Assembly (NCBI RefSeq): GCF_013403985.1
Contig: NZ_JABFDF010000001.1
Coordinates: forward strand, 744,001-808,000
Reading direction: 5' to 3'
From: Winogradskyella ludwigii
GTDB taxonomy: Bacteria; Bacteroidota; Bacteroidia; Flavobacteriales; Flavobacteriaceae
Length of the DNA: 64,000 bases
The notes beneath the pieces were generated by a model, which did not search any database, was not told the origin of the DNA, and worked only from the letters and a program-made list of their open reading frames with translations. This document shows positions 45,210 through 53,376 of the stretch, piece by piece (within the stretch, counting starts at the first letter, position 1; every line of letters starts with the position of its first letter). The translations under genes and the position numbers were made by a program.

Positions 45210-45695
45210 TTAATTTTTAAGTAGTTCGATAAGATATTTATTAGTGTATTTTTCTCCAAAATTATCTATAGTAATGGCGAACGATAAGTGCAAAATCAAA
45301 GCCGTAAAAACACCAAAAAGTACTGATTTTGAGTTTAAAAAAGACATTGTCAAAATGAGTAGAACTATTAAAATCCCGTAGGTTAATTTTAATCTAAAGA
45401 AGGATTTTAAGGCTTTTTCAGTATTTATGATTTCCGCTTTTGTGAATGCAGGAATTCCACTTTCATACGTAGCAATTTTAGTGTCTATTTTTTGTTGGTA
45501 TTTAATATAAGTTGGAAACATTACTGCCATTTCTAGTATGCCAAGAACAATCATTGTAATGGCAAAGCTTTTGTGATTTGAGAACATCAAAAAAAGCAAA
45601 CCAGCCACTAATGAAACACTACCTATTATTCCTGCAGATAAAAAAAGTGACTTTTCACTCGATAAATACGCTAAAATTATATCCAATTTATTCAT
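45210..45695 (-). CDS. Hypothetical small membrane protein
   Basis: A 161-residue protein with four hydrophobic segments (about 17-36, 44-61, 107-121 and 124-142) and a charged central loop (YQQKIDTKIATYESG). No known family is recognised. It is spaced two bases from the upstream NTF2-like gene and 23 bases from the nitroreductase gene, so it is co-transcribed with both. Confidence 0.7.
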   Translation of the reverse strand: MNKLDIILAYLSSEKSLFLSAGIIGSVSLVAGLLFLMFSNHKSFAITMIVLGILEMAVMFPTYIKYQQKIDTKIATYESGIPAFTKAEIINTEKALKSFFRLKLTYGILIVLLILTMSFLNSKSVLFGVFTALILHLSFAITIDNFGEKYTNKYLIELLKN

Positions 45696-45697
45696 TT

Positions 45698-46540
45698 TTA
45701 ATTAATTATTTCAAAAGGTTCTATTTGAGAAACATCGGCTTTTAAAATTCTAGCAAATCGTTCGTTCGGATTATCAACTACATACCAAATGTGTTTTGTT
45801 TTTGCTTTTACCTGTTTGTTGTCTTTTGTAATACCTTTCCAGTCAAATTCTACAGTAACTTCATATTCGTTTTTCATAATGGTTTTAACCGAAAAATTTT
45901 CAGGATAATGACTACTTACTTTTAGTTGCAAAGGTGTTCCATTTAACCAAGTTTCTAATTCTTTAATTGATTTAATTGGACTACTTGTTGAGAAATTTAG
46001 CGTAAAATCATCTGCAAGCATTTCTACAAAAGGTTCAACTTTTCCATCTAAATTTTCCATAGAAGCTAACCAATAATGCATTAATGATTTTGTTCTGTTT
46101 TCTGGATATGCGTCTTTAAAAGTTTCAGTTGTTTCTCCTGTTGGCGCTATTTCAATGAATGAGAATTTAGGTAAATTTTTACCGTCTTTATTTAATAACG
46201 TATTGTAGTGGATTGTGTAACTTTTTTTTTCTCCGTCTGGACGAATATTTTGGTAACGGATATCTGCTTCTAGATGTAATCCTTTTTCTGAATTAGTCAC
46301 ATTTACATTTTCAACATGGTGTGCGTTTTTCCAACCTTCGTAAACCTTTAATCTTTCAGGATAGTTTTCCTTTCCCTTCATCTCACCAGCTGCCGACTTC
46401 ATAACAATATCATCCGCTAAAATTTCTAATTGGTTGCTAATGCGCTTTTCATTAATTTCTTTTTCATACAATTGGTACCATCTATATAATTGAACTTTAG
46501 CTAAATGTTGTTCTCTAGTTGTTATTGTTGCTGTTTTCAT
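45698..46540 (-). CDS. Two-domain NTF2/SnoaL-like protein
   Basis: A 280-residue cytosolic protein with two NTF2-like domains, about 15-140 and 150-275. Each has the helix-plus-strands pattern (WYQLYEKEINEKRISNQLEILADDI and HYWLASMENLDGKVEPFVEMLADDF). No signal peptide is visible. Its start overlaps the end of the alpha/beta-hydrolase gene by 26 bases, so the two are translationally coupled. A small-molecule isomerase or binding function is possible; none is shown. Confidence 0.75.
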   Translation of the reverse strand: MKTATITTREQHLAKVQLYRWYQLYEKEINEKRISNQLEILADDIVMKSAAGEMKGKENYPERLKVYEGWKNAHHVENVNVTNSEKGLHLEADIRYQNIRPDGEKKSYTIHYNTLLNKDGKNLPKFSFIEIAPTGETTETFKDAYPENRTKSLMHYWLASMENLDGKVEPFVEMLADDFTLNFSTSSPIKSIKELETWLNGTPLQLKVSSHYPENFSVKTIMKNEYEVTVEFDWKGITKDNKQVKAKTKHIWYVVDNPNERFARILKADVSQIEPFEIIN

Positions 46541-47462
46541 TTTTTTTTATAAACTTATTGATGCTTGTAGCTACTAATTCGGGCACTTCTAATTGTGGTG
46601 AATGTGATGCGTTTTCTATAATTTCTATTTCGGATAATGGAATGTCTCTTTTAAAACGTTCAGCTACATCAAATTTTACAACCTTATCGTGCTTGCCCCA
46701 AAGTATAAGCGTTGGACTATTTATTTGGTTTATTTGCTCTTTTAAATCGAAATATTTCCCGTTTTTTATTTGTGGAATAATCGTGTTATTTAAATAATCG
46801 CGACTTTCATTTATTTGGGATATAAACATTTTTTTAATAGGACTTGGCATTTCGGGAACTTTGTAAAATACGCGAGAAAAAACTTTGTTTAAGTCTTCTT
46901 CGTTTTTTAAAACTTCGCCAAACCCTGTATATACAACATGATTATCTAATTTTAAACCGGGTGCATTTATTAGGATTAAAGATTTTACATCTTTTGGATA
47001 AGCAATTGTATAAGCAGCCGAAACATGACCACCCATTGAATTTCCTCCTAAATTGAATGTTTTTACACCTATTTGATTTAGAAATTTATGTAAAAATTCT
47101 ACTTGTCCTTTAATACTTAAATCTAAATTTTCTTTTTTGATGTTTTCGCCAGAAGCCAAAAGGTCAGGAAGAATTAAATAATAAGTATCACTTAAAAATT
47201 TAGCAGATGGCACAAAGCTGTTTTTGTCATCTCCTAAACCGTGTAATAATACCAAGGTGTCTTTTGCTGTGCTATTTTCATTTGTGTAATAATGTGTTTG
47301 ATACCCATTAACTTCAATGGTTTTTAATTTTAAATTAGCAGCACTTGCGTTTTGAGAATTAGTAAAATCTACTAATTTTTGAGGAAAAAAGAAATAGATA
47401 ATTCCAATTGTAAGAACTATTAAGGCAATAATACCACCAATTATTTTCAATATTTTTTTCAT
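46515..47462 (-). CDS. Alpha/beta hydrolase, membrane-anchored
   Basis: A 315-residue hydrolase with an N-terminal membrane anchor or signal (IGGIIALIVLTIGIIYFF). The fold markers are VLLHGLGDDKNSF (oxyanion-hole region), the nucleophile elbow GGNSMGGH, the acid loop ILWGKHDKVV and the catalytic His in ENASHSPQLE. The triad looks complete. It probably acts on an ester outside the inner membrane or at its outer face. It belongs to the cargo block between the two palindromic repeats. Confidence 0.88.
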   Translation of the reverse strand: MKKILKIIGGIIALIVLTIGIIYFFFPQKLVDFTNSQNASAANLKLKTIEVNGYQTHYYTNENSTAKDTLVLLHGLGDDKNSFVPSAKFLSDTYYLILPDLLASGENIKKENLDLSIKGQVEFLHKFLNQIGVKTFNLGGNSMGGHVSAAYTIAYPKDVKSLILINAPGLKLDNHVVYTGFGEVLKNEEDLNKVFSRVFYKVPEMPSPIKKMFISQINESRDYLNNTIIPQIKNGKYFDLKEQINQINSPTLILWGKHDKVVKFDVAERFKRDIPLSEIEIIENASHSPQLEVPELVATSINKFIKKNENSNNNN

Positions 47463-47538
47463 ATTTTATTTTGTTAAATATTATGAAGCAAATATCTGAA
47501 CTATAATTTCGGTCTGAATTGCCAATTGGCAACAAATG

Positions 47539-48117
47539 TTATTCTAACGTTATTTGTTTACGAATTCTACTTAAAGAAAATTTTGTAATGCCCAAAAAAG
47601 AAGCAACATGTATTAAGGAAACTCTTTGAATAATGGTTGGATATTGTTTTAGAAAATCGAGATAAGAAGTAGTAGCATCCTGACTTATTAATTTCCGCTG
47701 AAAATTGGTTTTGGTTAATAAAGCCTTGTTGGTTATTGTTTGTAAGATGGAATTCCAACTAGGGATTTCTTTTGAAAATAATTCCCAATTTTCTCTTGAA
47801 ATTAAAATTATGACGCATTCTGTTTCGGCTACAATAGTTCCCGAGCTTGGGATATATTCATAAAAACTATTAATATTAGTTACAAAATCATTTTCAGACA
47901 TAAATAAAGAGGTTATTTCATTACCTTCTTTATCATAAAAAAAATAACGAAAAACACCTGATAATATAAAACCCACTTTATTTACATTTTTACCAGCTTC
48001 AACAAAAATCTCACCAGCTTTAAAATTGACTAAAGTCGTATTGTTAGCAATTAAGTTACTATCCTTTTCTGATAATTTTCCAAACTGGCTCAAGTGATTT
48101 GCTAAATGATTTTGCAT
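47539..48117 (-). CDS. Crp/Fnr-family transcriptional regulator
   Basis: A 192-residue regulator. An N-terminal cyclic-nucleotide-binding-type beta-roll (VNFKAGEIFVEAGKNVNKVGFILSG) is followed by a C-terminal helix-turn-helix (VASFLGITKFSLSRIRKQ). It is the first gene of the minus-strand cargo run and probably controls the hydrolase, NTF2-like and nitroreductase genes behind it. It lies 36 bases from the palindromic repeat copy 2. The effector is unknown; many Bacteroidota members of this group lack the cAMP-contact residues. Confidence 0.9.
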   Translation of the reverse strand: MQNHLANHLSQFGKLSEKDSNLIANNTTLVNFKAGEIFVEAGKNVNKVGFILSGVFRYFFYDKEGNEITSLFMSENDFVTNINSFYEYIPSSGTIVAETECVIILISRENWELFSKEIPSWNSILQTITNKALLTKTNFQRKLISQDATTSYLDFLKQYPTIIQRVSLIHVASFLGITKFSLSRIRKQITLE

Positions 48118-48153
48118 TTTATATGTTTTATTCTGGATTTTTTTACGCCTTGT

Positions 48154-48286
48154 GCCTAACGCTTATGTATAAGAATAGTTGCGGGTTTAAGTACCTAATT
48201 TAGTAAATAAATCACAGATAGAATATTCCGCAGGAATGTTCGTAAGTAGGCTAGAACCTAGCAATTAATTATACACGGTGTTAGCA
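48154..48286. repeat. Long palindromic repeat, attC-like (copy 2)
   Basis: It begins with GCCTAAC (integron RYYYAAC pattern) and ends with GTTAGCA. ACGCTTATGTATAAGAATAG pairs with the right-end CAATTAATTATACACGGTGT, and an inner hairpin (GAATATTCC/GGAATGTTC) sits in the centre. It shares TAGTTGCG, CTAATTTAG and the whole right arm with copy 1. Confidence 0.7.
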
Positions 48287-48306
48287 AAAGTATTTTTCAT
48301 CTCTCT

Positions 48307-49017
48307 TTATTGTACCATTACTATTCCTAAAATTACTAACACAAGAAAAAGTTGAATAATAAATAAAATCAACCCTGTAAATGACAATAATAATGATTCA
48401 AATTTATCCTTTCCTTGATAAAAAATTAAATATGTCAAAATGAACATAGCTAAATATAATATTGGGTTAAAAATTAAGGGGATTCTAAAAATTAAAAATC
48501 CAATTATTCCTAACAAAGTAGCTTGTCCAATAATAAAAGAAGATATAGCAACGTGTTCTATGTAACTATATTTTCTGTAAATAATTTTAGTTGCATTAGC
48601 AAGCAGTAATATTGAAAATATCCAAAAGTATTTGAAATATTCAAATATAAATTTCCCTCCAGCTTGACCAATGTCATATCCCTTTTTGGACAATGTCGAC
48701 CTATCAACATTGTCAATCTGCTCTTTTGGCAATTTAAAAACTATCTCTAAAATCAAATAGATGGAAATTGAAATTATTAAGAATGAAATAGGGTTGAGTA
48801 CCCCTTTTCTTTTACCAAGAATATAATCAATAGAGATTTTTTTAGGATTTACAAAAAGCATTTTAAAATTATAAAGAAAACCTTTATCCATATTCGTAAT
48901 AGTCGAAAAGGCATTTTCAATAATTGAATTAAATGTTAGTTTTTTAATTCCAGACTTTTCTCCACAATTAGGACAAAAATTTGAGTTGTATTCTGTATTA
49001 CAAGATATGCAAATCAT
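48307..49017 (-). CDS. DUF3667 zinc-ribbon membrane protein
   Basis: A 236-residue protein. An N-terminal zinc ribbon (CISCNTEYNSNFCPNCGEKSG) is followed by the DUF3667 segment (MDKGFLYNFKMLFVNPKKI and DYILGKRKGVLNPISFLI) and about five membrane segments. The family is widespread in Bacteroidota and of unknown function. It stands alone, directly before palindromic repeat copy 2 in its own reading direction, as a cassette gene would. The 285 bases upstream to 49302 show only the terminator at 49253. Confidence 0.82.
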   Translation of the reverse strand: MICISCNTEYNSNFCPNCGEKSGIKKLTFNSIIENAFSTITNMDKGFLYNFKMLFVNPKKISIDYILGKRKGVLNPISFLIISISIYLILEIVFKLPKEQIDNVDRSTLSKKGYDIGQAGGKFIFEYFKYFWIFSILLLANATKIIYRKYSYIEHVAISSFIIGQATLLGIIGFLIFRIPLIFNPILYLAMFILTYLIFYQGKDKFESLLLSFTGLILFIIQLFLVLVILGIVMVQ

Positions 49018-49252
49018 TGAGATTTCTTTTATAAAAAGTGCTGTTTATCATTTTTATTCTACTCCTATTTTTCATTTAGTACACTGCTTGTTAATATTTT
49101 TGCCAACAAATGGATATAAATAATTGTCTATATCCTTCTTATGCGTGCGGCTTTTTAGCTGTTTCAGATTCATGTTAAATTCCAATATTAATTTACAAGA
49201 AACTTGATTCATAAATATACCAATAAAACCTAAACCTCTACAAAAAAATAAA

Positions 49253-49276
49253 AGGCAAAAGCTTTCGCTTTTGCCT
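49253..49276 (-). terminator. Terminator after the T9SS surface-protein gene
   Basis: AGGCAAAAGC pairs with GCTTTTGCCT around TTTC and is followed on the minus strand by T-rich sequence. Its stem is almost the same as that of the terminator at 52056-52083, on the far side of the gene. Confidence 0.88.
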
Positions 49277-49302
49277 AATACTCAACAATAAAATTAGGGT
49301 TA

Positions 49303-51903
49303 TTATCTAACAATTAATTTTAGGGAATTAAAATTGTGTTGGTTATTAATAATTTTACAGAAATATAAGCCTGAGCTTAGGTGCTCTCTGTTTATGGTTA
49401 TGCTATTTTTTCCTGATACAGCATTATAAGTCGTATTATAAACTTGCTTACCTAACTGGTTGTAGATTACAAATTGTACGGTTTCGTTTTGATTTACAGT
49501 GAAGCTAATTGTAGCCTGTGTTGTCATTGGATTAGGATATACAGATAATGTTGCTTCTTCTGTTTCAAAATCATTTACAGACAATCTACTAGATGATGAG
49601 AAACGTAGATCATTAATGTTGATCTCTTTAGAAGTTGCAATTCCGTTTTCTGCTACCATTGTAAATACTATAGTTACTACATCATTTAATTCTGCAGTGT
49701 CTGTTGTATTATTTTGTAAATCTGCGATATCAATTGAGAAATCTTGTACTGTATTTGTTAAGGTTACTGTGGTTTTAAACTGCGCTTCCCAATTGGTAAT
49801 GCTTTCTTTTACAAAAGTTATTTCTAAGTTACCTGTACCTTTTCCGCTAAATTGAAAACTGTTGTACTCTGTAACATCTACTGCCTTAAATCTTGGTGTT
49901 AACGCTCTGTAAGCCGCAACATAAGTATCTGTTATTGCATTTAAGGTTACATTTCTTTCTATAGGATAATCTGTAGTTTCAAATTCAGTAGTATTGGTGG
50001 TTACTTCATATAAACTCACTTCTGTTCCATTTCTTGAAGCATCAATTCCCCAAGGTCCATCAGACATAAATAAATCGTCTGGTGTTGCCATACCATCACC
50101 AATTCTAAATCCTATATCAAAAAGGTTTCCGGTGTCTACCCTAACATTTGTAATGTAGTTTCCATTTAGGTTTACTGTAGAATTAATAGATCCAAAGTCT
50201 TCCGTTTCTGTTGTTCTATAACCAGCATCTAAATAAATAGTTTCTGTAGCATTGGTATTAATAATCTGTAAATCTAATCCGCCATTATTATAAGATCCTT
50301 TTCTAACAAAAACCGTTGGAGGTGTAGAGTTATTATAACTTGTAATAGGCTTTTCTATATGTAATAAGTTTAAAACTTCTTGACCTAAGGTGTATAAATC
50401 ATCTATAGTATTAGACCAAATCTGAAAGTTATAAAATGTTATGTTTTCTTCATACTGATCTAAATTCCAGTGACTCTCTATAGCAAAATTCGCATCGTTA
50501 TTAATCACTTTTGCAGAAAGACTTAAAACAAACTCAAAGCTTCCATCTTCATTTTTAATAATAGACTTTATAAATTGGTGCTCGTTAATATCTATTGTAG
50601 ATACTGAAATTAACTCTGCTCCTAACAAACGATCGCAAATATATTTAGTGTGTTCGTAAACCCCATTTTCTGTTTTTAAAGCTAATACTGAAGCAACAGC
50701 GACGTTATTTTTAAGATAATCTACAGCATAAACCTCTGTAGCGTTTGTAATATTTATTAAATCAGATGGTGTTGCTTCTATAGCTTCATCCTCGTTAATA
50801 CTTTCTAATGGTACAAAATCTTGTAATGCAAAGGTAGAATTAGCACTACTTCTAGCGTACATAGAATTTCTTTGAACTTTTGGTGCACTTAAGGCATCAA
50901 ACTTATAGCTTACTTTTGCTCTTTGAAAGTTACGTGCATTAATCTGTTCAGATAATCTACTATTACTTTCTAATCCTCCATCATTAGAACTAGACGTTGA
51001 TGCCTGGATAACATCACACAATCCAAAACCAGAACAAGAAGGATCTTCACAATCTATAAGTCCATCTCCATCATCATCAATACCATTATCGCAAATTTCT
51101 TGTAAAACAGGTGCTGTTGGGCAACGTGCACCATCATTACTAGCACTAGAAGGTCCAAAGGCAAATAAGTTAGAATCTATATCTAAAACAGAATTTACAA
51201 GCTGCACAGTCTGTATTACGTAAACCGTACCTGTTTGATTTGCCGATACGTAAAAACGACCATCAGCATCAAAATAAACGGCTCCGTATGTATAACTGTT
51301 TCCTGTTAAAATAGGTACAACACCCAATGCTGTAACATCTCCATTATCTGGATTAATTCTATAAAGAATATTAGTGTTTTTTTCTACAGCATATAATTGA
51401 CCATCCACAGCATTAAAAGCCCAATCATGAATACTTATATTTTGAGATAACGTTTCTGTAGATTGGTGTTGTGTATAATTAGGAGACTCAGGGTTTAAAT
51501 CTATTTTATAAAATGTAGTGCCACCACCTTTAATAAAATAAATACCCTCTGGACTCACATCTCCTACATAACGATTATTAGTTGGCAACTCATCAATATA
51601 GAACGTTGTTGTTTCAAAGTTTTTACCTATTCTAACAATTGTTTTTGCAGGTGCGCTTAATGAACCCCAAATATAACCATCTGCAGGATTGTAACCTGTA
51701 GCGTTAATATTTCCTTCTGTGACATCTGCTGCAACTTGATAAGAGTTACCTGAAGCCAAATCAATAGCATAAACATCGTTGTATTGAAATAAGTAAGCAT
51801 TAAAATCACAATTAAAAGGTACGTCTTGTGCTTGTGTATTAAAACTAATTAAAGCTAAAGCGATAATTAATAATTGATTTTTTAAAGTGTAAAATGTTTT
51901 CAT
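49303..51903 (-). CDS. Large secreted surface protein with T9SS sorting domain
   Basis: An 866-residue secreted protein with a signal peptide ending ISFNTQAQ. Residues ~30-265 look like a beta-propeller of the DUF6923 type (YAIDLASGNSYQVAADV and ATGYNPADGYIWG). A short calcium-loop motif NGIDDDGDGLIDCEDPSC follows, then a long beta-rich region and a carbohydrate-binding-like sandwich (about 650-770). The end is a type A T9SS domain (LSVYPNPMTTQATISF to NSLKLIVR). It is probably a cell-surface or matrix protein. Operator e and a perfect -7 box lie upstream, linking it to the signalling operon next door. Confidence 0.86.
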   Translation of the reverse strand: MKTFYTLKNQLLIIALALISFNTQAQDVPFNCDFNAYLFQYNDVYAIDLASGNSYQVAADVTEGNINATGYNPADGYIWGSLSAPAKTIVRIGKNFETTTFYIDELPTNNRYVGDVSPEGIYFIKGGGTTFYKIDLNPESPNYTQHQSTETLSQNISIHDWAFNAVDGQLYAVEKNTNILYRINPDNGDVTALGVVPILTGNSYTYGAVYFDADGRFYVSANQTGTVYVIQTVQLVNSVLDIDSNLFAFGPSSASNDGARCPTAPVLQEICDNGIDDDGDGLIDCEDPSCSGFGLCDVIQASTSSSNDGGLESNSRLSEQINARNFQRAKVSYKFDALSAPKVQRNSMYARSSANSTFALQDFVPLESINEDEAIEATPSDLINITNATEVYAVDYLKNNVAVASVLALKTENGVYEHTKYICDRLLGAELISVSTIDINEHQFIKSIIKNEDGSFEFVLSLSAKVINNDANFAIESHWNLDQYEENITFYNFQIWSNTIDDLYTLGQEVLNLLHIEKPITSYNNSTPPTVFVRKGSYNNGGLDLQIINTNATETIYLDAGYRTTETEDFGSINSTVNLNGNYITNVRVDTGNLFDIGFRIGDGMATPDDLFMSDGPWGIDASRNGTEVSLYEVTTNTTEFETTDYPIERNVTLNAITDTYVAAYRALTPRFKAVDVTEYNSFQFSGKGTGNLEITFVKESITNWEAQFKTTVTLTNTVQDFSIDIADLQNNTTDTAELNDVVTIVFTMVAENGIATSKEININDLRFSSSSRLSVNDFETEEATLSVYPNPMTTQATISFTVNQNETVQFVIYNQLGKQVYNTTYNAVSGKNSITINREHLSSGLYFCKIINNQHNFNSLKLIVR

Positions 51904-51929
51904 CTTATGTTTCTTATTAGATTCTGATA

Positions 51930-52020
51930 CAAATTTACCTGATAACTAGACCTTAAAGTTGATTATTCGATTGACATCATAGATAACACGTTAGTTAACC
52001 AATTACTATAGACGAATGGT
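51930..52020 (-). promoter_or_regulatory. Putative LytTR operator e and -7 box, T9SS surface-protein gene
   Basis: On the minus strand TAAATTTG (51930-51937, perfect -7 match) lies 27 bases before the start. GACGAATGG (52011-52019) begins 74 bases beyond the box. A second conserved block, GTTxxTTxACCAAT, lies just before it in plus-strand reading (51990-52003) and is shared with operator f. Confidence 0.7.
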
Positions 52021-52054
52021 TTTAAGCCTATTTTAGTTGCCTTTTTCCAATAAA

Positions 52055-52127
52055 AAAAGGCAAAAGATTTCTCTTTTGCCTTTCACTTAACTTTCAATCA
52101 ATCAATAATCATTAATCAGATGACTAC
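52055..52127 (-). ncRNA. Candidate small RNA under operator f
   Basis: A perfect -7 box (TATTTTTG on the minus strand, 52132-52139) with operator f upstream points to a start near 52127, and a strong terminator (52056-52083) would end the transcript about 75 bases later. Between them lies TGATT-rich sequence (TTGATTGATTGAAAG) and no ORF of useful length. Alternatively the hairpin only ends the LytTR operon and the promoter is a relic. Confidence 0.4.
52056..52083 (-). terminator. Terminator after the LytTR operon or the small RNA
   Basis: AAAGGCAAAAGA pairs with TCTTTTGCCTTT and runs into seven T on the minus strand. It lies 250 bases past the LytTR regulator stop and 75 bases past the predicted start of the small RNA. 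Confidence 0.88.
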
Positions 52128-52131
52128 AGGT

Positions 52132-52222
52132 CAAAAATAGTTACATTAAGTCTTCTCTAGATTTTTTTTAGTTGGATGTATCTATTGTATAGTTGATTTA
52201 CCAATAAGTGTAGACGAATGGT
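52132..52222 (-). promoter_or_regulatory. Putative LytTR operator f and -7 box
   Basis: On the minus strand the perfect -7 element TATTTTTG is at 52132-52139; GACGAATGG (52213-52221, inside TGTAGACGAATGGT) begins 74 bases beyond, exactly as in operator e. GTTxxTTxACCAATxAxTxTA precedes the nonamer in both e and f. No protein gene follows before the terminator at 52056. Confidence 0.62.
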
Positions 52223-52332
52223 TTTCTACTTGTCATAGAATATGCTAAATATTCTGAAAAAAACAGCTTTTAATAGATGAGTTTTTTACAAAAAAAAGAC
52301 AGATTCTCTATACAACTGCGCTTTAAAATAAA

Positions 52333-53049
52333 TTAAAGTAAGTTAAGACGCTTCATTAATTCTGGTCGGTTAGAACGACTTACAGGAATGACATCTTTTT
52401 TTATTAGCACACTATTGTCTTCAATATCTATAATCTTATCGACATTAATAATGTAAGACCGATGTATTTTTAGAAATATATCATTGGGTAACTTGTCCTC
52501 TATTTTCTTTAATGTAGAATGTACCGTGTAGTTTTTATCGTCCGTTTTTACTTGAATATAATCGCCTTTTGCTTCTACTAAATAAATACTAGGAATATCA
52601 ATTTTTATTAAACGCCTATCGATATTAACATAAAGATCATTACCAGAACTCGTTTCTACTTGGCTAGATGCTTTGTCTTTTGTTTCCGCAGTTTTTGGCT
52701 TAATCGCTTCTGCCTTAACAATGGCTTTTTTAAAACGTTCTGGTGTAATTGGTTTTACCAAATAATCTACAATACAATCGTAACCAAATGCTTGAATCGC
52801 AAAATTTGGATCTGATGTTGTTAGAATAATTTTAGGTGGATTTTTTATGGTATCTATAAAATCGAAACCCGTAAAATCTGGCATATGAATATCTAAAAAG
52901 ATAAGATCAATTTCATTAGAGTTTAAATATTTTATGGCTTGCATAGCATTAGGAAAGTCCTCTAATACTTTTAAACTAGGAATATTAGTGCACAGCTGGC
53001 CAATAATAGCTCTTGCTGTTGCTTCATCATCTATAATAATACAATTCAT
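52333..53049 (-). CDS. LytTR-family response regulator
   Basis: A 238-residue DNA-binding response regulator. Receiver: Asp7/Asp8, phospho-acceptor Asp53 (FLDIHMPDF), Thr77/Thr78 region and Lys99 (YLVKP). LytTR domain from about residue 135: VNIDRRLIKIDIPSI, VEAKGDYIQVKT, HRSYIINVDKI and the C-terminal VPVSRSNRPELMKRLN. It is the last gene of the seven-gene signalling operon, 9 bases after the Hpt gene, and is very probably its final transcription output. The AlgR-like motif found at promoters in this region is the expected type of target for a LytTR protein. Confidence 0.95.
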   Translation of the reverse strand: MNCIIIDDEATARAIIGQLCTNIPSLKVLEDFPNAMQAIKYLNSNEIDLIFLDIHMPDFTGFDFIDTIKNPPKIILTTSDPNFAIQAFGYDCIVDYLVKPITPERFKKAIVKAEAIKPKTAETKDKASSQVETSSGNDLYVNIDRRLIKIDIPSIYLVEAKGDYIQVKTDDKNYTVHSTLKKIEDKLPNDIFLKIHRSYIINVDKIIDIEDNSVLIKKDVIPVSRSNRPELMKRLNLL

Positions 53050-53058
53050 AAAACAAGC

Positions 53059-53376
53059 TTATAAGGTCTCTAAAAAATCGGTCATGTTTTGTAGAATAGA
53101 TTCAAACTCAATTCTACCATTTGTAATGCCATCTATGAGATTATTCTCATAATCCACGGCTACATGATAACTTTTCTCAAGGCCTAAAATACTAATTTTA
53201 TGTTTAAGTTTATGAACGTTTTCCGCGGTAAGTTTATAGTTCTTAGCTTCCAAGTTGTGATAATACACTTTTTTCTCTTCAGGAAACTCAATTTTTATGA
53301 TGCCTATTAGCTTTTCTTCAAAAGCTTTATCGCCTCCAGACATGCTAGTAATGTAAGATAAATTAGGCTGTTCCAT
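53059..53376 (-). CDS. Hpt (histidine phosphotransfer) protein
   Basis: A 105-residue single Hpt domain. The motif VHKLKHKISILG matches the usual AHxLKGxxxxLG, with His55 as the phosphorylated residue; the conserved Gly after LK is His59 here. It passes phosphate between a receiver and another receiver. Its start overlaps the end of the upstream histidine kinase gene by 14 bases, and the LytTR regulator follows. The operon also encodes a stand-alone CheY-like receiver, so a His-Asp-His-Asp relay is plausible. Confidence 0.9.
   Translation of the reverse strand: MEQPNLSYITSMSGGDKAFEEKLIGIIKIEFPEEKKVYYHNLEAKNYKLTAENVHKLKHKISILGLEKSYHVAVDYENNLIDGITNGRIEFESILQNMTDFLETL

Noticed and set aside
44421..48286. 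The paired palindromes as ends of an insertion sequence
   Set aside because: No transposase is encoded between them and no clear target duplication is visible; the ends fit attC-like or REP-like repeats better.
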